Source: Cohaesibacter sp. ES.047 (GTDB lineage Bacteria > Pseudomonadota > Alphaproteobacteria > Rhizobiales > Cohaesibacteraceae). From it: DNA of 64,000 nt. The notes under the pieces are model-generated. The model ran no database searches, was not told where the DNA came from, and was given only the letters and a program-made list of their open reading frames with translations. The stretch covers positions 2,638,501-2,702,500 of the forward strand of contig NZ_LT907844.1 in NCBI RefSeq assembly GCF_900215505.1, in the 5' to 3' direction. Both the position numbers and the translations under genes were made by a program. Below are positions 44,011 to 52,669 of this stretch, in pieces (the first letter of the stretch is position 1; each line of letters begins with the position of its first letter).

Positions 44011-45978
44011 ATGACCCTTTCTATACGGCAATTCGTTGCATCGGTGAAAAATTGGTATCTGCTAGACAGGGACAATCTGAACCTTAAAAAGGCTCAGTTG
44101 GAGGCACTCTCGACACAGTTGCCCATCATGTATGCCATCATACTCATTTGTGGTGGCCTGCTCAGCTACGAATATGTCGGAATCGCGCCGGACTGGTTGA
44201 CTTTTTATCCCATGCTTGCGTCCATGATCGTTGTCCTGCCTCGCATTGTGCATTGGCTTAATTTTGACGCGAAAACGGTCAATACCCGAACGGCGACCAT
44301 GAAGCTGACGTCAGTCATACATTCGGCCGGCGCCATCGCATTTGCCTTTTCGGTCTGGGTAACGTTGCTTTACCAATTTGGCGATGATTTGCTGAAAGCG
44401 CACACCGCCTTTTTTATGGCCTTCTCGGTCGTAACCTGCATTTTTTGTCTGAGTGTCCTGCCGCCCGCAGCTGTCGTCGTATCTGTAATCGTTGCTTCGT
44501 CACTGTTCGTATATGCCTGGACGCAGTGGGATATGTTGGCGTTTGGCGCCTTGACCAATCTGACTCTTGTCTGCATCGGGATGCTGATCGTCTCCCGAAG
44601 AGGCTTTCAGTCTTTCAAGCAAATGGTGTCTGAACAAGCACGATCCCAGCAATTGGCCGATGTGAATTTCGAGCTGGCAAATCGCGACAATCTTACCGGA
44701 CTGGCCAATCGTCGTTCATTTTACGCACATTTGGAACATGAATGCCTCACAAGCTGTGCCGAAGCATACAGCCTCGCTGTTGGATCAATCGATCTGGATG
44801 AATTCAAACTGGTCAATGATCTCTACAGTCATTTGCTTGGTGACGAGTTGCTAAAAGAGGTTGGCCATCGCTTGGATGAATTCCATAAAGTTTATTCCGA
44901 TGTCACCTTCTTCCGTATTGGAGGCGATGAATTCGTCTTCACGTTCCGCAACCCTGCTTCCACTGAAGACTGTCAAACCGTTGGCGACGAGATCTGTCAT
45001 ATCCTCGCCCAACCCTATGCTCTGAAGGGGATAGAACTCTCCATCTCGGCCACGGTAGGGCTGGCTGTTTTTGATGCAAGCAATGACGGTCTCGCGGACC
45101 TGATGGAAAAGGCAGATTTCGCCCTGTACAAGGGCAAAAGCGAACATGTCGGCCAATGCGTCCTGTTTTCCGAGGAGTTGAACGAGCAGTTCCGCAGATC
45201 GGGACAAATCAAAAGCGATTTGAAACGAGCTCATTTCAGCGACGAGATCTGTCCCCTGTTTCAACCCATCGTCGACAGCGTCGATAACCGCGTGATTGCC
45301 TTCGAAGCGCTTGCCAGATGGCACAATCCGCGTTTGGGGCTCGTCGCTCCTGATGAGTTTATTTCCGTCGCCGAAAATCTGGGCGTGATCGGAGATATTA
45401 CCCGGGTCATTCTTGAAAAGTCTCTGAGTGCGCTTTCTGATTGGCCAGCGCCCGTCAGCCTGTCGGTCAATTTGTCAGCGCTTGATGTCTCGGATGAAAA
45501 ACTGATGCTTTGGTTCTACAGGCAGATCGGAAAGCGGGGCATTGCCCCTCAGAGGCTCAATATCGAGATCACCGAAACCGCTCTTAATTCAGATATTGAG
45601 CAAGTCGTCAGAAATTTGGGACTATTCAGAAATCTCGGCTGCGCTATATCACTGGATGACTTTGGCGTGGGGCACTCGAGTCTGACCAGGCTTCACCACT
45701 TTCCCTTGTCAAAGATAAAAATTGATCGCAGTTTCGTCTCGGGACTTCATAAGGGCATGAAGAATTACAAGATCGTCAAATCGCTGTCGATGTTGGCACG
45801 GGACATGGACCTTGACTGTATCGTCGAGGGTGTGGAGACCAAGGCCGAACTGGAAGCCCTTCATGAATTGGGATTAAGGCACATACAGGGCTTCTATTTT
45901 GCTAAACCCATGTCCAGATCCGACGCTCTTGATTATCTGAATGACGTCTCATCAAAGCCCAATCAGCGAAGTGCGTAA
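44011..45978 (+). CDS. Membrane GGDEF-EAL cyclic-di-GMP enzyme
   Basis: The 655-residue protein has about five or six membrane helices in its first 200 residues. A GGDEF domain follows, with intact Gly-Gly-Asp-Glu-Phe at 304-308. The EAL domain has Glu432-Ala433-Leu434 and later 'NIEITETAL', 'ISLDDFGVGHSSL' and 'KIDRSFV'. Both catalytic signatures look complete, so synthesis, breakdown or both are possible. No RxxD product-inhibition motif precedes GGDEF. Some helices resemble a membrane sensor module, but I cannot name it. The gene is alone, 167 bp after the mannosidase operon, and may influence motility or surface attachment. Confidence 0.92.
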   Translation: MTLSIRQFVASVKNWYLLDRDNLNLKKAQLEALSTQLPIMYAIILICGGLLSYEYVGIAPDWLTFYPMLASMIVVLPRIVHWLNFDAKTVNTRTATMKLTSVIHSAGAIAFAFSVWVTLLYQFGDDLLKAHTAFFMAFSVVTCIFCLSVLPPAAVVVSVIVASSLFVYAWTQWDMLAFGALTNLTLVCIGMLIVSRRGFQSFKQMVSEQARSQQLADVNFELANRDNLTGLANRRSFYAHLEHECLTSCAEAYSLAVGSIDLDEFKLVNDLYSHLLGDELLKEVGHRLDEFHKVYSDVTFFRIGGDEFVFTFRNPASTEDCQTVGDEICHILAQPYALKGIELSISATVGLAVFDASNDGLADLMEKADFALYKGKSEHVGQCVLFSEELNEQFRRSGQIKSDLKRAHFSDEICPLFQPIVDSVDNRVIAFEALARWHNPRLGLVAPDEFISVAENLGVIGDITRVILEKSLSALSDWPAPVSLSVNLSALDVSDEKLMLWFYRQIGKRGIAPQRLNIEITETALNSDIEQVVRNLGLFRNLGCAISLDDFGVGHSSLTRLHHFPLSKIKIDRSFVSGLHKGMKNYKIVKSLSMLARDMDLDCIVEGVETKAELEALHELGLRHIQGFYFAKPMSRSDALDYLNDVSSKPNQRSA

Positions 45979-46016
45979 CCGACATTTGACGCCTGAAGCC
46001 GGATGAAAAGATCCTG

Positions 46017-46577
46017 TCATGCCCGCGTCTGGTCCTTGCTCTTTTTGAGCGCTTTGATGTGAGCTCGGAGCTTCTTCATCGCCCAGTCATAGTGGCTGGA
46101 CGTCGCCGAGACGCAATAGGAGCCGAGTGTTGTCGTGCCGGTCCACGTGAAGTGTTTTTTCTCGAACAGCTCTTTGTTGCTGAAGTGCTCGATCATTTCC
46201 ATGACCTGCTTATGACTTGTTTCGAGCCGTCGCATGGCGTCCTCAAGAGGGGTGCCTTGATGCTTGCGCCAGAACTCGGCGTTCATGTCGCCATAGGTCT
46301 TCCAGTTGTATGGCGCTGGCAGGAAAGGTTTGTCGTCCCCATTCTGGTTTGCGGCAACCCAGTTGAGCAGGAGCTGATGCCATTCATATAAGTGAACCAG
46401 TATGTCGCGCAGATTCTTGTCGCGCGCCCAATGAGCCTCCTTGCCCACGAACCCATCACCAAAATAAAGCGGCGCAGATCGAGCGTCGTCGCTCATGGAA
46501 GCGATCAAAGACAATAACGCCTCGAACTGCTTGTCGGCCGCGTCGAGCAGCTCCTCTTTGGATTTTGGTCTGGCCAT
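46017..46577 (-). CDS. ClbS/DfsB-family four-helix protein
   Basis: The 186-residue protein fits the ClbS/DfsB family: 'ELLDAADKQFEALLSLIASM' at the start, 'ARDKNLRDILVHLYEWHQLLLNWV', and 'PAPYNWKTYGDMNAEFWRKHQGTPLEDAMRRLETSH'. Near the end, 'FTWTGTTTLGSYCVSATSSHYDWAMKKLRAH' matches the DinB-like fold. Named members include the colibactin self-protection protein ClbS, but most are of unknown function. It is a single gene, convergent with the GGDEF-EAL gene, and nothing around suggests its role. Confidence 0.87.
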   Translation of the reverse strand: MARPKSKEELLDAADKQFEALLSLIASMSDDARSAPLYFGDGFVGKEAHWARDKNLRDILVHLYEWHQLLLNWVAANQNGDDKPFLPAPYNWKTYGDMNAEFWRKHQGTPLEDAMRRLETSHKQVMEMIEHFSNKELFEKKHFTWTGTTTLGSYCVSATSSHYDWAMKKLRAHIKALKKSKDQTRA

Positions 46578-46833
46578 CCCGGAAACTCTTTCATACGCCT
46601 GATTGCCGCGATTGTTCCACTATTTGTACCACAGCACATATGATCTTCGGAACTGGAACCTGACGGCAGAGCTGGTTACAATTGTCGCGAAATGGCGACA
46701 TCAAGACGGTAAATCTTGGCAGGCATGTCGGCTTGCTGGGAGCTGAAGAGCAACACGCTATTGCGATCCGATGCCCGCGAATGGGACGTATCAACTCGGG
46801 TTCTATCGGACTGCGAGCCTGCGGTATCTCTAT

Positions 46834-48000
46834 CTACTTGAGGGCAAAGAAATCTCGGTGCAGCATTCGAGCGGCTCCGATGGCAGGTGCTTCGGCACCC
46901 ATTCTGGACCTTTCAATGAGCGGTTCTCGGGAATTCGGCATGAGATGCGCTCTGACGCTGTCGATGACCTGCTGATCGGCAAGCTTGTGCAAACGAGCAA
47001 CTGCACCACCCAGAATAATCCTTTCCGGATTCAGCATGCTTGTCATGGTGGCGATCCCGCGCCCAAGGTAAAACGACCAGTCCGCTAACGTTTGTCTTGC
47101 TGCTGCATCTCCGGCCTCATGCCGCTCGATGAAATCCGAAATGGAACGGGCCTCACCGCCCAATGACCGGAACCGGGCAAGAATGCCTTTTCGAGCAATG
47201 TAGCTTTCCAGAGTCCCTTTGACATCTGTTGGTGAAAAATAGCCCTCATCCCCGACAATGATATGTCCAATTTCTCCGGCATAGCCATCAAACCCGCGCA
47301 GGATTTCACCATCGCTGACAAGACACCCGCCAACACCGGCATCAATGAAGACATAAATGGCTTCCCGCAATTCGGATCGTTTGCCCAAATAGAGTTCTTC
47401 AAAGGCGAAGGCATTCGCGTCGTTGTCGAGGCCACAGATCTCTATATTAGGCAGGTGCGTTTGCATGAGCTCTTTGAACGACACATCCCGCCACCCAAGC
47501 ATCGGCGCGCGCACGATCGTGCTATCAAGATCGACGAGGCCCGGAACGGCAATTTTCAAGCCTTTGACATTCTGTGGATGTGGCAAACCACCAACAAAGG
47601 CTGCAATCCGTTCGGACATCAAAGACGCGATCTGAGTGGGTTCAGTAAACTCAGCCGGGTCATAGTCCATGATGTCGATCGCAATCACCATGGCGCTGAG
47701 ATCAATCGCCGCAAGTATGATACGGCCCACCGTGATATAAGCTCCAAGAAAGATCGCATGTTCCGGCTTTAGGGAGATTAGGATACTCGGACGCCCCGTT
47801 CTGTTCGGCTTTTCTTCGACAGCGTCGCTCGGTTCTTCAAGAAAGCCTGCCTCCTCCAAAGACGCTACCAAGCTACTGGCCGTGGCCCGTGTAATGCTCA
47901 ATTCCCTTGCCAGATCGGCACGGCTCATCGGGCCCTTTTTCAGCAAGGCCTCAAGCGTTCGAATTTCGTTTGTCTGGCGTACAGCTTTGGGCTTTGACAT
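46834..48000 (-). CDS. ROK-family transcriptional regulator
   Basis: The 388-residue protein has an N-terminal winged helix ('ALLKKGPMSRADLARELSITRATASSLVASLEEAGFLEE', about 17-56). A ROK sugar-kinase-like domain follows, with 'GAYITVGRIILAAIDLS', 'VFIDAGVGGCLVSDGEILRGFDGYAGEIGHI' and 'NPERIILGGAVARL'. The usual Cys-rich zinc motif of ROK proteins is replaced by 'DEGYFSPTDVKGTLES', so it probably lacks the structural zinc. It is divergent from the sugar importer at 48.3 kb and most likely represses it. An inverted repeat lies in the shared intergenic region. Confidence 0.92.
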   Translation of the reverse strand: MSKPKAVRQTNEIRTLEALLKKGPMSRADLARELSITRATASSLVASLEEAGFLEEPSDAVEEKPNRTGRPSILISLKPEHAIFLGAYITVGRIILAAIDLSAMVIAIDIMDYDPAEFTEPTQIASLMSERIAAFVGGLPHPQNVKGLKIAVPGLVDLDSTIVRAPMLGWRDVSFKELMQTHLPNIEICGLDNDANAFAFEELYLGKRSELREAIYVFIDAGVGGCLVSDGEILRGFDGYAGEIGHIIVGDEGYFSPTDVKGTLESYIARKGILARFRSLGGEARSISDFIERHEAGDAAARQTLADWSFYLGRGIATMTSMLNPERIILGGAVARLHKLADQQVIDSVRAHLMPNSREPLIERSRMGAEAPAIGAARMLHRDFFALK

Positions 48001-48129
48001 TTTCTACTCCGAGCTCCTCCCATAGCGTCTGGACGGCATTCTTTGCAAGTATTCAAAAGAGAATATGCGTCGATGAAAGACCCTTATTGATCTCTCCCGA
48101 CAAACGCAGTTGGCAGGTCCTATCGCTGC

Positions 48130-48169
48130 TTGACAGTAAATCAGAATTATGTTTGTTTAGCAAACAAAC
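48130..48169 (+). promoter_or_regulatory. Promoter -35 box and probable ROK operator
   Basis: A consensus TTGACA lies at 48130-48135. A perfect inverted repeat GTTTGTTT-AGC-AAACAAAC (48151-48169) covers the place of the -10 element, 17 bp downstream. This layout suits repression by the divergent ROK protein. A good TATAAT match is not visible. Confidence 0.6.
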
Positions 48170-48267
48170 AAAGTGAGTGTGGAGGAATTAGGATCACTCC
48201 TTTGTTTTTTTCAGGCCTTTCGCGAGGTGCAATTTGCCGCGCCGAAAGACGAAGTGGAGGAATTTTC

Positions 48268-49521
48268 ATGAAGAAGTTTATCACTGGCGGAGTGGCTGCC
48301 GTCTTTTCAGCGCTCGCCCTTTCATCAACGGCCATGGCAAGCGATGTTGAAGTTCTGCATTGGTGGACTGCAGGCGGTGAAGCTGCTGCCCTGAATGTGC
48401 TCAAGGAAGATCTGCAATCAAAAGGCATCGGTTGGCAGGACATGCCGGTTGCCGGAGGGGGCGGTGAGGCCGCTTCAACGACTTTGAAAGCCCGTGTCGC
48501 CGCAGGCAATCCGCCTGCCGCTGCGCAATTGCTTGGTATGGCCGTTCGCGAATGGGCCCAAGAAGGGTCTCTGGGTGATCTGAGCTCAGTCGCTGAAAAG
48601 GAAAACTGGGACAAATTGCTGCCCGGCTCGGTGAAGGAATTTGCCATCTATGACGGCAAATGGGTTGCCGCGCCAGTTGAAATTCATCGTCCCAACTGGC
48701 TCTGGATCAACGCCAAGATCTTTAAGGACAATGGGCTGACACCTCCAAAAACCTGGGAGGAATTCAACACTGTCGCCAAAACCTTGCAAGAAAAAGGCAT
48801 CATTCCGCTGGCTCATGGTGGTCAGCCTTGGCAGGACACGACAATTTTTGATGACGTCGTGCTCGGTCTTGGTGGAGCGGATTTCTACCGTAAGGCAATC
48901 CATGAACTTGATCCGGAAGCCCTTGGCTCTGATACCATGGTCAAGGTTTTTGACCAGATGCGCATTATCCGCGGCTTTGTTGATGATAATTTCTCAGGGC
49001 GTGACTGGAACTTGGCGACCGCAATGCTGCTCAAGGGCGAAGCGGCCATGCAGTTGATGGGCGACTGGGCAAAAGGTGAGATCGTGCGGGCCAAGGTTGT
49101 TCCGGGCGAAGACATCCTCTGCGTTCCGGCTCCGGACACGGAAGGCTCCTTCCTCTGGATCGCCGATTTCTTTGCAGGCTTTGATGTGTCTGGCGACAAA
49201 AAAGACGCCCAGTTGCAACTTGCATCAAGCATCATGTCCAAGGACTTTCAGGAGGCATTCAGTCTGGTGAAGGGCTCCATCCCCGCTCGCAATGACATTG
49301 GGCCTGAAAAATTCGATGCATGCGGACAGCGCTCCATGAAAGACATCGCGATTGCTGACAAAAACAACACGCTTGTCGGATCTCTCGCGCATGGCACCGC
49401 GCAGACATCAGCAGTGCAGCGGGCAATCTTTGATGTGGTTACCGAACATTTCAACTCGGATATGAGTTCGGAGGATGCTGTCGCTGCTTTGATCAATGCT
49501 GTCGAGGCAGCCAGCTACTGA
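48268..49521 (+). CDS. Sugar ABC transporter binding protein (glucose-type, CUT1)
   Basis: The 417-residue protein has a signal peptide ('FITGGVAAVFSALALSSTAMAS'). Its mature start, 'DVEVLHWWTAGGEAAALNVLKEDLQSKGIGWQD', is typical of glucose/mannose-type binding proteins. Further matches are 'KWVAAPVEIHRPNWLWINAKIFKDNGLTPPKTWEEF' and 'MLLKGEAAMQLMGDWAKGEI'. The ATG at 48268 has GGAGG 7 nt upstream. It is the first gene of an importer operon that continues into two oxidoreductase genes. The ligand may be a hexose or polyol; the enzymes downstream suggest a polyol or ketose. Confidence 0.9.
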   Translation: MKKFITGGVAAVFSALALSSTAMASDVEVLHWWTAGGEAAALNVLKEDLQSKGIGWQDMPVAGGGGEAASTTLKARVAAGNPPAAAQLLGMAVREWAQEGSLGDLSSVAEKENWDKLLPGSVKEFAIYDGKWVAAPVEIHRPNWLWINAKIFKDNGLTPPKTWEEFNTVAKTLQEKGIIPLAHGGQPWQDTTIFDDVVLGLGGADFYRKAIHELDPEALGSDTMVKVFDQMRIIRGFVDDNFSGRDWNLATAMLLKGEAAMQLMGDWAKGEIVRAKVVPGEDILCVPAPDTEGSFLWIADFFAGFDVSGDKKDAQLQLASSIMSKDFQEAFSLVKGSIPARNDIGPEKFDACGQRSMKDIAIADKNNTLVGSLAHGTAQTSAVQRAIFDVVTEHFNSDMSSEDAVAALINAVEAASY

Positions 49522-49714
49522 TCCACGAAACGAAATCGGGTCCGCCACAATTCCGGGCGGCCCCGATATTCAACTAAGTGCTTTGTGGGATTGATAAATC
49601 CGTTGGCACGGCTCGAGGCTTCACTCTGTCTGAACTCTACCAATCTTGCAGCTTTCGAGCTGCGGGAAACGGATATCTGACTGTCATCTCGTTCGGAATG
49701 AAAGGGGCGTCATT

Positions 49715-50611
49715 TTGGCCCATGCTGTAAAGGGAGATCTTCGCGATCAGCTCAGAACACTCTTGCCAAAGCTGGTTTTGAGCCCGACCATCGCGATTGT
49801 TGCCATCTTCATATATGGCTTCATTTTTTTTACCACCTACCTGTCCTTCACCAACTCGAGGATGTTTCCGCGGTTTGAACTGATCGGATGGCGGAACTAC
49901 GAAAAGCTCTTCAGTCTTCGCGCTTGGGATATTGCAACATCCAATCTCATGATTTTTGGAGGCCTGTATATCGGCATTTGTTGTTTGCTCGGGTTGTTTC
50001 TGGCCATTCTTCTGGATCAGAAAATCCGGAATGAAGGCTTCATCCGGACAATTTATCTCTATCCCATGGCGCTCAGCTTCATTGTAACGGGCGTTGCGTG
50101 GAAGTGGTTCCTCGATCCCGGCATTGGCCTTGAAGCTGTGATGCATAGCTGGGGCTGGGAAAGCTTTCGCTTCGATTGGATCAAGAACCGCGACATGGCG
50201 ATCTACACCATCGTGATCGCAGCAGTCTGGCAGACATCAGGCTTTGTAATGGCGACATTCCTTGCAGGCTTGCGCGGCATCGACACCGAAATTCTGCGCG
50301 CAGCTGAAGTGGATGGCGCCTCAACATTCGCACTCTATCGGCGGATCGTGATCCCGCAATTGCGCCCTGCTTTCATGTCGGCCTTTGTCGTGCTTGCCCA
50401 TATGGCAATCAAGTCCTACGACCTTGTTGTTGCCCTGACCAATGGCGGCCCCGGAACGTCTACCGAAGTGCCCGCCACCTTCATGTATTCCTACACATTC
50501 ACGCGCAATCTCATGGGTATCGGCGCGGCGTCGGCTGAAATCATGTTGCTGACGATCGCCGCCATCATCGTGCCCTATCTCTGGTCCGAATTGAGGGAGA
50601 AAAAGGCATGA
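49715..50611 (+). CDS. Sugar ABC transporter permease (CUT1)
   Basis: The 298-residue permease has six membrane helices and the EAA loop 'GIDTEILRAAEVDGASTFALYRRIVIPQLRPAF'. 'VALTNGGPGTSTEVPATFMYSYTF' is typical of MalF-type subunits. I place the start at a TTG (49715), with AAAGGGG 7 nt upstream, which leaves the short cytoplasmic leader normal for this family. The frame is open back to 49646, but that part has no support. It overlaps the next permease by 4 nt. Confidence 0.87.
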   Translation: MAHAVKGDLRDQLRTLLPKLVLSPTIAIVAIFIYGFIFFTTYLSFTNSRMFPRFELIGWRNYEKLFSLRAWDIATSNLMIFGGLYIGICCLLGLFLAILLDQKIRNEGFIRTIYLYPMALSFIVTGVAWKWFLDPGIGLEAVMHSWGWESFRFDWIKNRDMAIYTIVIAAVWQTSGFVMATFLAGLRGIDTEILRAAEVDGASTFALYRRIVIPQLRPAFMSAFVVLAHMAIKSYDLVVALTNGGPGTSTEVPATFMYSYTFTRNLMGIGAASAEIMLLTIAAIIVPYLWSELREKKA

Positions 50612-51471
50612 CAGCTCAACGCTCAAATCTGATTGGCCGGATAGCCATCTATGGAACTCTGTTTCTGTTCTGCATTTACTATCTGCTTCCTCTCTATGTG
50701 ATGCTGGTCAACTCGCTCAAGCCACTCGATGAAATCACCTCCGGTGGCATGATGGCGCTGCCCGGAGAATGGACCTTGGCTCCTTGGTTGAGCGCTTGGT
50801 CTCAAGCACAGGTCGGTGTCGATGCGACGGGTTTGAAACCCTATTTCCTCAACTCGATCATCATGGTTGTGCCCTCCGTGCTGATCACGACGGTATTGGG
50901 TGCCCTGAATGGCTATGTTCTGACCAAATGGACCTTCAAGGGGGCAACGCTGATCTTTGGTCTCATTCTGTTCGGTTGCTTCATTCCCTTCCAAACCGTC
51001 CTCATTCCCATGGCTCGCTCACTGGGCTTCATGGGCATTGCAGGAACGGTTCCGGGGCTTGTTTTCGTCCATGTCGTCTATGGCATCAGCTTCTCAACGC
51101 TGTACTTCCGCAACTATTATGCTGCCTTCCCGAGCGAGCTGGTGCGGGCCGCTCAGATAGATGGAGCGGGATTTTTCACCATTTTCTGGCGCATCTTGTT
51201 GCCATCCTCGGGGCCGATCGCAGTTGTTTGCATCATTTGGCTCTTCACGAACATTTGGAACGACTTCCTGTTTGGCGCGTCATTTTCCGACTTTGACAGC
51301 CAGCCAATGACGGTGGCCCTGAACAATCTGGTGCAGTCATCGACAGGCGTGAAGGAATACAACGTCCATTTTGCGGGAGCCATCATGGCGGCCCTGCCAA
51401 CCCTGTTTGTTTACATCGTCGCTGGCCGATATTTCGTGCGCGGTCTGATGTCCGGCTCTGTGAAAGGATAA
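50608..51471 (+). CDS. Sugar ABC transporter permease (CUT1)
   Basis: The 287-residue MalG-type permease has six membrane helices and the EAA loop 'PSELVRAAQIDGAGFFTIFWRILLPSSGPIAVVCIIWLFTNIWNDFLFG'. The gene overlaps the upstream permease by 4 nt and is followed after 4 bp by the ATPase gene. Confidence 0.9.
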   Translation: MTAQRSNLIGRIAIYGTLFLFCIYYLLPLYVMLVNSLKPLDEITSGGMMALPGEWTLAPWLSAWSQAQVGVDATGLKPYFLNSIIMVVPSVLITTVLGALNGYVLTKWTFKGATLIFGLILFGCFIPFQTVLIPMARSLGFMGIAGTVPGLVFVHVVYGISFSTLYFRNYYAAFPSELVRAAQIDGAGFFTIFWRILLPSSGPIAVVCIIWLFTNIWNDFLFGASFSDFDSQPMTVALNNLVQSSTGVKEYNVHFAGAIMAALPTLFVYIVAGRYFVRGLMSGSVKG

Positions 51472-51475
51472 TCCG

Positions 51476-52588
51476 ATGGGTTTTCTCGATATCGACAACG
51501 TAACCAAATCCTACGGCTCGGTGCAGGTTCTCAAAGAAACCAACATATCGGTAGAGGAGGGGGAGTTTCTCGTGCTCGTCGGCCCGTCTGGTTGCGGCAA
51601 ATCCACCTTGCTCAACATGATCGCCGGGCTTGATGAGGTAACCTCGGGGGAAATTCGCATCAAGGATAGGCGCATCAATGAAACCCGCCCGTCCGAGCGC
51701 AACATCGCCATGGTGTTTCAGTCCTATGCGCTTTACCCGAACATGACCGTGCGCGGAAATATCTCGTTCGGCATGGAAATGCATGGTGTGCCCAAGAAAG
51801 AGCGTGATCGAAAGATCAATGCTGTTTCGGAATTGCTTCAGATTGATCAGCTGCTTGACCGCAAGCCTGGCCAATTGTCTGGAGGGCAGAGGCAGCGCGT
51901 GGCCATGGGGCGCGCCCTGACCCGGGATCCCGATGTCTTCCTGTTCGATGAGCCATTGTCCAATCTGGACGCAAAATTGCGCGTGGACATGCGCACGGAA
52001 ATCAAGAAGCTGCATCAAAAGCTCGGCACGACCATCATATATGTTACCCACGACCAGATCGAGGCCCTGACCCTATCGACGCGTATCGCAGTGATGTATG
52101 GCGGCTATTTGCAGCAGTTGGGGACACCGCAGGAAATCTATGACAATCCGGCCAATATGTTTGTTGCCGGATTCATGGGGTCTCCCTCAATGAACCTGTT
52201 CCCGGCCGTCTTCCGCCAAGGTGGATCAGGCATGGAGGTAGAAATCGCCAAGAAGGATGGCTCGAGCATCCGCCTTCCATTCAAGCGCGACAACGTGACG
52301 GCAGACGATGACGGGCGTTCAGTGATCCTTGGCATCAGACCAGAGGCGATCACGGATCCCGAAGCAGCGGACCCGACCAGTTCTGGCATTCATATTGCCG
52401 AAGCGCTCGTTGAAATCACAGAGCCTGCCGGATCGGACACATTTGTCATGACCCATTTGGGCGGCAAGGATGTGGTTGGTCGCTTCCGTGCCTATGCCCC
52501 TGTCAAACCCGGTGGTGTATTCCCGTTCGCTTTCAACATGGACAAGGCCGTCGCGTTTGATCCGAAAACCGAAGAGCGCCTGGCATGA
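51476..52588 (+). CDS. Sugar ABC transporter ATPase
   Basis: The 370-residue ATPase has Walker A 'GPSGCGKST' at 36-44, the signature 'LSGGQRQRVAMGRALT', Walker B 'VFLFDEPLSNLDA', and 'YVTHDQIEALTLSTRIAVM'. A C-terminal regulatory domain includes 'ILGIRPEAITDPEA'. It completes the importer begun at 48.3 kb. An 81-bp gap separates it from the SDR gene, so the operon may continue. Confidence 0.93.
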   Translation: MGFLDIDNVTKSYGSVQVLKETNISVEEGEFLVLVGPSGCGKSTLLNMIAGLDEVTSGEIRIKDRRINETRPSERNIAMVFQSYALYPNMTVRGNISFGMEMHGVPKKERDRKINAVSELLQIDQLLDRKPGQLSGGQRQRVAMGRALTRDPDVFLFDEPLSNLDAKLRVDMRTEIKKLHQKLGTTIIYVTHDQIEALTLSTRIAVMYGGYLQQLGTPQEIYDNPANMFVAGFMGSPSMNLFPAVFRQGGSGMEVEIAKKDGSSIRLPFKRDNVTADDDGRSVILGIRPEAITDPEAADPTSSGIHIAEALVEITEPAGSDTFVMTHLGGKDVVGRFRAYAPVKPGGVFPFAFNMDKAVAFDPKTEERLA

Positions 52589-52669
52589 GTGGACGGGACA
52601 GAGCTTTAGAAGAGTTGGGGCAACAGATGCCCGCGCGCACTAAATATTCTAACGACAAGGAAACTCACT

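Noticed and set aside
46600-46830. Short plus-strand protein-like segment between the ClbS-like and ROK genes
   Set aside because: It is interrupted by stops, with no start and no recognised family. It may be a decayed gene or chance.
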